The notes under the pieces: model-generated
What the model saw: only the letters and a program-made list of their open reading frames with translations
What the model was told of the DNA's origin: nothing
Databases searched by the model: none
Assembly (NCBI GenBank): GCA_023412495.1
Contig: JAEYNP010000044.1
Span: 1 to 14,120 of the forward strand
Direction: 5' to 3'
Origin: Pseudomonadota bacterium
Lineage (GTDB): Bacteria; Desulfobacterota; Desulfobulbia; Desulfobulbales; Desulfocapsaceae
DNA length: 14,120 nucleotides
Made by a program: the position numbers and the translations under genes
Shown here: piece after piece, positions 9,742 to 14,120 of the stretch
Layout: each line of letters begins with the position of its first letter
Position numbering within the stretch: position 1 is the first letter of the stretch

Positions 9742-9839
9742 GGGGATGCTACGAACATCCCCCCACCCGCTCATCCGTGAGGCTCATCACGGAAGGGTCG
9801 ACAGGGTTCACCTGCGTGAGTCCCGATGCTATGGAGCAT
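9742..9839 (+). other. Cluster of four hairpins, possible structured RNA
   Basis: Four stem-loops follow one another within 98 bases. They are GGGGATG/CATCCCC (9742-9748, 9756-9762), TCCGTGA/TCACGGA (9774-9780, 9787-9793), GGGxTCAC/GTGAxTCCC around a CTGC loop (about 9804-9824), and ATGCT/AGCAT (9826-9830, 9835-9839). The segment lies 43 bases after the stop of the frameshifted hypothetical gene. The first hairpin could be that gene's terminator, but no T-run follows. I cannot match it to a known RNA family; a non-coding RNA or a mobile-element terminus are both possible. Confidence 0.35.
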
Positions 9840-9950
9840 GGAATATTCGTGGCAGATGCGCCTCCAGAGACATGAACATAAGGGTGTATCATGATCGCAC
9901 TATATCCGGTAGCCCCCTGTAAGGAGATCTCGCCTTCAAAAGCTTTCTGG

Positions 9951-9970
9951 TGATAAAGGTTTATTTATCA
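9951..9970. repeat. Short AT-rich hairpin downstream of the RTX remnant
   Basis: TGATAAA (9951-9957) and TTTATCA (9964-9970) are inverted repeats around a six-base loop, located just past the stop of the minus-strand RTX fragment. It is too AT-rich, and lacks a T-run in the right place, to be a strong terminator. Confidence 0.3.
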
Positions 9971-9975
9971 GACAC

Positions 9976-10320
9976 TCAGACGACCAAAAAGTCACTATAC
10001 TTAAGCGTTTCCTTGTGCTCAAGTGTCGCAAACTGGACGGCCGAAGCACTTCCCTGGCCATCCAAGTCATAATACAAGGCGCCAGAGGTTGTGTTGTAGA
10101 CGATATAATCATTACTGTCTTGCGCAGATCCTTCCGAATTTGCGCAGAAGTATTCAGATTTCAGAGTACCCGTCAAAAGCCCTTCATACGTCGAATATGT
10201 CAGTTTAGTGAACACTTTATTCTGAAGGGCGATTTTGTCGTTATCGGTAAGAGAATCTGTAATAGTGTCGACATTGGTCAGTTTATTCAGCGTAGAATCA
10301 AACAAAAAAGTTTCTGCGTT
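9976..10320 (-). pseudogene. RTX-type secreted calcium-binding protein, C-terminal remnant
   Basis: The minus-strand frame reads NAETFLFDSTLNKLTNVDTI, later NDYIVYNTTSGALYYDLDGQ, GSASAVQFATLEH and a terminal YSDFLVV. This is the characteristic tail of haemolysin-type/RTX proteins exported by type I secretion, where the last ~60 residues carry the secretion signal. The nonapeptide GGxGxDxLx repeats and everything N-terminal are missing. The frame has no proper start: it is in the same phase as the ABC-F gene upstream and begins a few codons after that gene's stop, so it is not translated on its own. It probably marks a recombination or deletion joint. Confidence 0.75.
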
Positions 10321-10347
10321 TAGGCGAAAACTTACACTGAAGAAGCC

Positions 10348-11964
10348 TTACCGGCGGTACTGTTCCTGTAGCGCTTGAACCCCCGCATCTTCAAGGTAGT
10401 CGTCAAACGACATCATCTTGTCAATATATCCATCGGGCAAGATCTCGATTATCCGGTTGGCGACTGTAGCCATGAGAGTATGGTCATGTGAGGAGAAGAG
10501 GATGATTTCCGGAAACACCGTTAAGGCATTATTAAGGGCGGTGATCGATTCGAGGTCCAGATGGTTGGTGGGTTCGTCGAAGATAAGGGCGTTGGCATCG
10601 GAAAGCATCATGCGCGCCAGCATGCAGCGAACCTTCTCCCCGCCGGAGAGGACGCTTGTCTTTTTGAGGGCCTCGTCGCCGGAAAAGAGCATTTTGCCGA
10701 GGAATCCCCGGGCAAAGCTCTCGCCTTCAGTAGGGGGAATATATTCCCGCAGCCAGTCGACCAGGGTTTTGCTGGCGGTGAAAAACGCACTGTTTTCCTT
10801 CGGGAAATAACTGTGACTCATGGTGAGGCCCCAACGGAAGCTGCCACTGTCGGGCTCCAGTTCTCCGGCGAGGATCTGGAAAAGGCTGGTGATGGCCAGG
10901 CTGTTGGTGCCGACAAAACCGATCTTCTCGCCCTTGTTGACCACCATCGAGAAGTTATCCAGCACCTTTGTGCCGTCGATTGTCTTGCTTATACGATCGA
11001 TCTCGAGAATGACATCGCCGCAGGAACGACCCGGCTTGAACAAGATGAATGGATACTTACGCGATGAAGCCGGTAAATCATCCAACTCGAGCTTATCGAG
11101 GAGTTTCTTGCGTGAGGTCGCCTGCTTGGCTTTTGAGGCGTTGGAGGAGAACCGGGAGATGAACTCCTTCAACTCTTTTGCCTTGGCATCCGCCTTGCGG
11201 CTTGCGTCCTGGCGCTGGGTTTTCAACAGTTCGCTAGCTTGGTACCAGAAGTCATAGTTGCCTACATAGACGCGGATCTGACCGTAGTCGATGTCGGCCA
11301 TATGGGTACAGACCTGGTTCAGGAAATGCCGGTCATGGGATACGATGATCACGGTGTTCTGGAACCGTTCGAGAAAGCCTTCCAGCCAGACGATGGACTT
11401 GCGGTCGAGGTTGTTGGTGGGCTCGTCCAGCAGCAGGATATCCGGGTTGCCGAACAGGGCCTGGGCCAGCAGCACCCTCACTTTCTCGCCGCCTTCCAGT
11501 TCCTTCATCTTCTTTTCCCGCAACTCTTCACCGATACCGAGCCCTGAGAGCAGGGTGGCTGCTTCCGACTCTATTTCATACCCACCCATTTCGGCAAATT
11601 CCGCTTCGAGCTCCCCGCTTCTGATCCCGTCCTCCTCTGTGAATTCGGTCTTTGCATACAGCGCGTCGCGCTCTTCAAGCAGCTGGAGCAGGCGGGTATG
11701 GGCCATGAGCACGGTCTTGGCGACGGTTAACTCATCAAAGGCGAACTGATCCTGGTTGAGCACCGCAATTCTTTGACGTGCATCGACATTGATTTCACCC
11801 TTGTCCGGGTCGATCTGGCCGGCCAGAATCTTCAAAAAAGTTGATTTTCCAGCACCGTTGGCGCCGATCAGGCCGTAACAGTTGCCTGGTGTGAACTTTA
11901 TGTTGACGTCTTTGAAAATTACACGTTTGCCGTATGATAGGGCAATGTTTGAGGCATGAATCAT
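10348..11964 (-). CDS. ybiT: ABC-F family ATPase, YbiT-like
   Basis: This is a soluble protein with two ABC cassettes and no membrane domain, of the ABC-F family that acts on ribosomes (translation factors or antibiotic protection). It has 538 residues. Cassette 1 has Walker A GANGAGKST (34-42), signature LEGGEKVR (156-163), Walker B ILLLDEPTNNLD (176-187) and SHDRHF (209-214). The linker is SRFSSNASKAKQATSRKK (270-287), as in YbiT. Cassette 2 has signature LSGGEKVR (439-446) and Walker B ALIFDEPTNHLD (459-470), but its Walker A is GTNSLAITS (352-360), with isoleucine at the lysine position. The start ATG has AAGAG eight bases upstream and a good promoter 75-100 bases away. The overall order and length match E. 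coli YbiT. Confidence 0.93.
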   Translation of the reverse strand: MIHASNIALSYGKRVIFKDVNIKFTPGNCYGLIGANGAGKSTFLKILAGQIDPDKGEINVDARQRIAVLNQDQFAFDELTVAKTVLMAHTRLLQLLEERDALYAKTEFTEEDGIRSGELEAEFAEMGGYEIESEAATLLSGLGIGEELREKKMKELEGGEKVRVLLAQALFGNPDILLLDEPTNNLDRKSIVWLEGFLERFQNTVIIVSHDRHFLNQVCTHMADIDYGQIRVYVGNYDFWYQASELLKTQRQDASRKADAKAKELKEFISRFSSNASKAKQATSRKKLLDKLELDDLPASSRKYPFILFKPGRSCGDVILEIDRISKTIDGTKVLDNFSMVVNKGEKIGFVGTNSLAITSLFQILAGELEPDSGSFRWGLTMSHSYFPKENSAFFTASKTLVDWLREYIPPTEGESFARGFLGKMLFSGDEALKKTSVLSGGEKVRCMLARMMLSDANALIFDEPTNHLDLESITALNNALTVFPEIILFSSHDHTLMATVANRIIEILPDGYIDKMMSFDDYLEDAGVQALQEQYRR

Positions 11965-12038
11965 TAAATAGCTCTTTTATGCGAAGAAAGGATAGGGGCA
12001 GTCTCTATGATGTTCCAGGTTGGTTTTTGAAGCTGGCC

Positions 12039-12066
12039 ATCATAATGGACTTGTGGAAAATATCAA
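12039..12066 (-). promoter_or_regulatory. Sigma-70-type promoter for the ABC-F gene
   Basis: On the minus strand TTGATA (12066-12061) and TATGAT (12044-12039) are separated by 16 bases, close to the -35 and -10 consensus. The predicted start near 12032 gives a leader of about 67 bases before the ABC-F ATG at 11964. Confidence 0.45.
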
Positions 12067-12279
12067 ACCGTATTTGTCTTTTGCTGAATTTTGCTAGGCT
12101 GAGGTGTGTGTCGGCCGCTTACGCAAATCGAAAGCCCTGACAATCATGACGAGATTCGCGCTGCTGCTAATTATTTCTGACTCCGCGGGAAACAAAATGA
12201 GTGACAGACACAGGCGTTTCGATGCTCAGAGAAAACAGGGTCACGGTCAGGTTATCTCCGGCCCAGGCTAGGGAACCGC

Positions 12280-12310
12280 CGATGATTCACCTGCACAAGG
12301 TGCCTCATCG
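12280..12310. repeat. Hairpin just past the VOC gene stop
   Basis: CGATGA (12280-12285) pairs with TCATCG (12305-12310), and CACCT (12288-12292) pairs with AGGTG (12298-12302), across a 2x2 internal loop. It lies about 30 bases downstream of the minus-strand VOC stop and could end that transcript, but only a weak T-rich stretch is present on either side. Confidence 0.35.
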
Positions 12311-12338
12311 TTTCAAAGCAAGCTGTGAAGATACAACC

Positions 12339-12824
12339 TCAACCGTGACACGCCGCCTCGATTGCAGCGATGTCGATTTTTTTCATCTGCATCATCGCAT
12401 CGAACGCGCGTTTGGCGACAGCGGTATCGGGATTGGTAATCGCTTTCGTCAGGGCGATCGGCGTAATCTGCCAGGACAATCCCCACTTGTCCTTGCACCA
12501 ACCGCAGGCACTTTCCTGGCCGCCGTTGCCGACAATTGCGTTCCAATAGCGATCCGTTTCGGCTTGGTCAACGGTTGCGACCTGAAACGAAAACGCTTCG
12601 TTGTGTTTGAACGCAGGTCCACCATTGAGCCCGAGGCACGGAATTCCCATAACTGTAAACTCGACGGTCAACACTTCCCCTCTCTTTCCCGACGGAAAGT
12701 CTCCAGGTGCACGGTGCACTGCCTCGACGGATGAGTCGGGAAAGATCTCGGCGTAAAACCGAGCTGCATCCTCGGCGTCGCCATCGTACCAAAGGCAAAT
12801 CGTGTTCTTGGCTTGCTTAGTCAT
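12339..12824 (-). CDS. VOC family protein (PhnB / 3-demethylubiquinone methyltransferase-like)
   Basis: This is a 161-residue member of the vicinal oxygen chelate (glyoxalase/bleomycin-resistance) superfamily, of the PhnB-like subgroup often labelled 3-demethylubiquinone-9 3-methyltransferase (Pfam 3-dmu-9_3-mt). Typical features are the opening ICLWYDGDAEDAARFYAEIF (9-28), VEFTVMGIPCLGLNGGP (55-71), FSFQVATVDQAETDRYW, and CGWCKDKWGLSWQITP, ending with the usual AFDAMMQMKKIDIAAIEAA. The true biochemical role of this subgroup is unknown. The ATG at 12824 has AAGGAGA seven bases upstream, preferred over the longer frame to 12902. It stands alone, with no obvious operon partner. Confidence 0.92.
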   Translation of the reverse strand: MTKQAKNTICLWYDGDAEDAARFYAEIFPDSSVEAVHRAPGDFPSGKRGEVLTVEFTVMGIPCLGLNGGPAFKHNEAFSFQVATVDQAETDRYWNAIVGNGGQESACGWCKDKWGLSWQITPIALTKAITNPDTAVAKRAFDAMMQMKKIDIAAIEAACHG

Positions 12825-12880
12825 GTCACTTCTCCTTCGTGATGCCCCTAGATGAGGCAAGTATCTCATGCGGGCTGACG

Positions 12881-12914
12881 CCCTCACCCCAGGGGTTATC
12901 ATCCCCTCCGAGGG
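12881..12914. repeat. GC-rich stem-loop upstream of the VOC gene
   Basis: CCCTC (12881-12885) pairs with GAGGG (12910-12914), and AGGGG (12891-12895) pairs with CCCCT (12903-12907), around a seven-base loop. It is about 60-90 bases upstream of the VOC start on the minus strand. It may be a leader structure or belong to the neighbouring palindrome. Confidence 0.35.
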
Positions 12915-12925
12915 TAGAGAGGATA

Positions 12926-12976
12926 AGTACCTTCACGAAATTCGTTTTAAAAAACGAAACGAGTTTCTAAGGTACT
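12926..12976. repeat. 51-bp palindrome, possible miniature element
   Basis: Outer arms AGTACCTT (12926-12933) and AAGGTACT (12969-12976) are perfect inverted repeats. GAAA (12937-12940) faces TTTC (12964-12967), and inner arms TTCGTTTT (12941-12948) and AAAACGAA (12951-12958) meet over two bases. This is a nearly self-complementary unit with no coding capacity, resembling a small palindromic repeat or the paired ends of a miniature element. The outer octamer also occurs at 654-661 and 5721-5728. Confidence 0.5.
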
Positions 12977-13141
12977 CATGCGCTCACAGCGCTTGACCCC
13001 ACCATTTGCGACAAATCCAGCCACGATACCTCCCGTGCGCATATCTGGTCAGGTTTTCCGTTCATCGTTGCGTTTCAGTAAGTCTGTTGCTTCTGATCTG
13101 TCATGGTCTGCACAACGATAACCGCACTGCCTCGAATACAA

Positions 13142-13168
13142 GCACGACTGGAAATCATCCAGTCGTGC
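13142..13168. repeat. Perfect 11-bp stem hairpin
   Basis: GCACGACTGGA (13142-13152) and TCCAGTCGTGC (13158-13168) form a perfect stem with an AATCA loop. No T-run follows on either strand. No gene stop is near, so it is not obviously a terminator. Confidence 0.55.
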
Positions 13169-13352
13169 ATGCACTCACAGCCTATGCCAAGAGGGGTATC
13201 CGTACGCCAAGCGTTGATAATACAACTGTAATTTGGTTGTCTGACAAGTCAAATCGAAAAAAAAGGATAACTAGACCTTGATGCCCTATTCCCTTCGGAC
13301 ATAAGAATGGTCAGGTGAATCGGGATGAGATTACTGAGAATGGATTGAGCAG

Positions 13353-13775
13353 CTATATAAACTTTCCGATAATATATCCAATGACAATGCCGACAATGAG
13401 AGCTACTGTCAGTCCGCGATAGGTCAAAACATCCTTCGAGTATCCTCGTTTGATCGCAACAAATGACACGAGGTAACCTATCGCATTAAGAAGCCAGATG
13501 AATCCGACAGACAAAACCTTGGCGATCAAGGGCCCTATGACTGGAACGATGGAAATGATGCCGATTAACCAAGCAAATGCATTGGACAATAATCCAAATA
13601 AAAACACTCCGCCGGCAAGCACTTTCTTGTCGATATTAAAATACGTCCCAAGCCAGACAAAAGTGAAAATCAGCCCCCAAATTGGAAGCATAAATTTCCA
13701 GTTTCTCCACCAGGGCAGTTGTAAAGATTCTGACTTGTCGTCTTCTTGGGGCGGGGCATTATCTATGTTTTTCAT
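13353..13775 (-). CDS. Small four-helix membrane protein of unknown function
   Basis: The product has 140 residues with a charged, Pro-rich N-terminus (1-20), a WWRNWKF motif at the membrane edge, and four hydrophobic segments at about 28-46, 51-78, 82-107 and 121-138. The last is Gly-rich (GIVIGYIIGKF). Between segments three and four is a polar loop, AIKRGYSKDVLTYRG. The consistent hydrophobic pattern and clean end make it a real gene, but I cannot name a family. The start ATG lacks a strong ribosome site and overlaps (ATGA) the end of a doubtful 71-codon frame upstream. It has a lower GC content than the malic enzyme region. Confidence 0.7.
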   Translation of the reverse strand: MKNIDNAPPQEDDKSESLQLPWWRNWKFMLPIWGLIFTFVWLGTYFNIDKKVLAGGVFLFGLLSNAFAWLIGIISIVPVIGPLIAKVLSVGFIWLLNAIGYLVSFVAIKRGYSKDVLTYRGLTVALIVGIVIGYIIGKFI

Positions 13776-14120
13776 TTTTCAAGATTATGAATGTAGCATT
13801 CAGTCGATTCAGCTTCCGACTTGAACCTACCACGATTGCTAACTGAACAGCAAGAGCGGTAGATGACTGATTCCGATCCGTTTACAGACAGTGAGGAGGT
13901 TTGGGGCTTCAAGATATCGTCAAACCATGACCACAAGGCGACTCCATTGTTGCCTCCCCCATGAAGAAAGATCCTGGTTGATATCAAATACGGAAGTAAC
14001 TGTTCAGCATCAAACTATTTTCACTGCATCAAAAATAGTTCTTGACAGGGTTTTTGGCGAAATTTTCAAAATTCAATCGTATTGTCGGCTCATCTCCTTG
14101 AGCCAAAAATAAGGGCCATA
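13776..14120. other. Right-end region with no clear gene
   Basis: A 71-codon minus-strand frame (13772-13987, TTG start) has no protein-like character, so it is not called. From about 14000 the DNA is AT-rich. GGCTCA (14087-14092) and TGAGCC (14099-14104) make a small hairpin with no T-run. A TTGACA at about 14043-14048 has no matching -10. Confidence 0.45.

Larger units (their letters stand above)
11965..12338. other. Intergenic region between ABC-F and VOC genes
   Basis: No convincing gene is seen. It contains the likely ABC-F promoter (12039-12066) and a hairpin (12280-12310). Short open frames, such as one from an ATG near 12150, lack protein-like features or a ribosome site. Confidence 0.5.
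12825..13352. other. Intergenic region rich in inverted repeats
   Basis: No credible gene is seen on either strand. Besides the three structures listed separately (12881-12914, 12926-12976, 13142-13168) there is a small GGGC-TGAC-GCCC hairpin near 12872-12883 and ATGAG/CTCAT repeats near 12852-12869. The stretch 13170-13350 shows nothing recognisable. Confidence 0.5.

Noticed and set aside
13100..13281. Integron attC site or tRNA around the 13142-13168 hairpin
   Set aside because: No R-Y-Y-Y-A-A-C / G-T-T-R-R-R-Y core sites and no cloverleaf pattern were found.
13772..13987. 71-codon minus-strand frame overlapping the membrane protein start by ATGA
   Set aside because: The overlap is suggestive of coupling, but the start is TTG without a ribosome site and the product has no protein-like pattern.

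Overview
The window looks like a chromosomal stretch of a proteobacterium, probably a Desulfobacterota/Desulfuromonadales-type anaerobe. That placement is inferred from the style of the TRAP transporter and malic enzyme genes and from general codon habits; no rRNA or tRNA gene is present to confirm it. Intact genes alternate with gene fragments, hairpins and base-composition breaks, so this is a heavily rearranged mosaic.

Left part (1-5632). About 1.1 kb of gene-free, partly AT-rich DNA contains a textbook sigma-54 promoter motif (537-551). It is followed by a C4-dicarboxylate TRAP transporter and malic enzyme cluster on the + strand: a wrecked dctP (1107-1597, with frameshifts, a large deletion and a small piece in inverted orientation), dctQ (1691-2380), dctM (2377-3660) and an intact malic enzyme (3842-5632). 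The last is separated from dctM by a large imperfect inverted repeat. The apparent logic is uptake of malate/fumarate-type acids followed by oxidative decarboxylation of malate to pyruvate, but the binding protein encoded here is dead.

Middle (5633-7180). This is a graveyard of fragments: a 23-codon gene stub, a possible minus-strand HTH remnant, the C-terminal part of an RND efflux adaptor (5888-6343), and the N-terminal part of an RND pump (6340-7080) that breaks off into a repeat resembling the ends of REP/RAYT-type elements. A strong bidirectional terminator (7151-7179) closes this zone.

Right part (7181-14120), mostly minus strand. A Fic-domain protein with an N-terminal winged helix (7189-8643) has lost the catalytic histidine. 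Upstream of it lie TGTCGCGA-type half-sites spaced exactly 10 bp apart plus an inverted pair, a likely operator. Then come a frameshifted hypothetical gene (9265-9698), a string of hairpins (about 9742-9839), an RTX-protein C-terminal remnant (9976-10320), an intact YbiT-like ABC-F ATPase (10348-11964) whose second Walker A lysine is replaced by isoleucine, a VOC/PhnB-like protein (12339-12824), a 51-bp palindrome (12926-12976), and a small four-helix membrane protein (13353-13775).

The most interesting signals are the helically phased repeats in front of the degenerate Fic protein, the micro-inversion inside dctP, the sigma-54 motif, the inverted repeat between dctM and the malic enzyme gene, and the hairpin cluster near 9.8 kb. 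No CRISPR array, complete insertion sequence, tRNA or rRNA was recognised.
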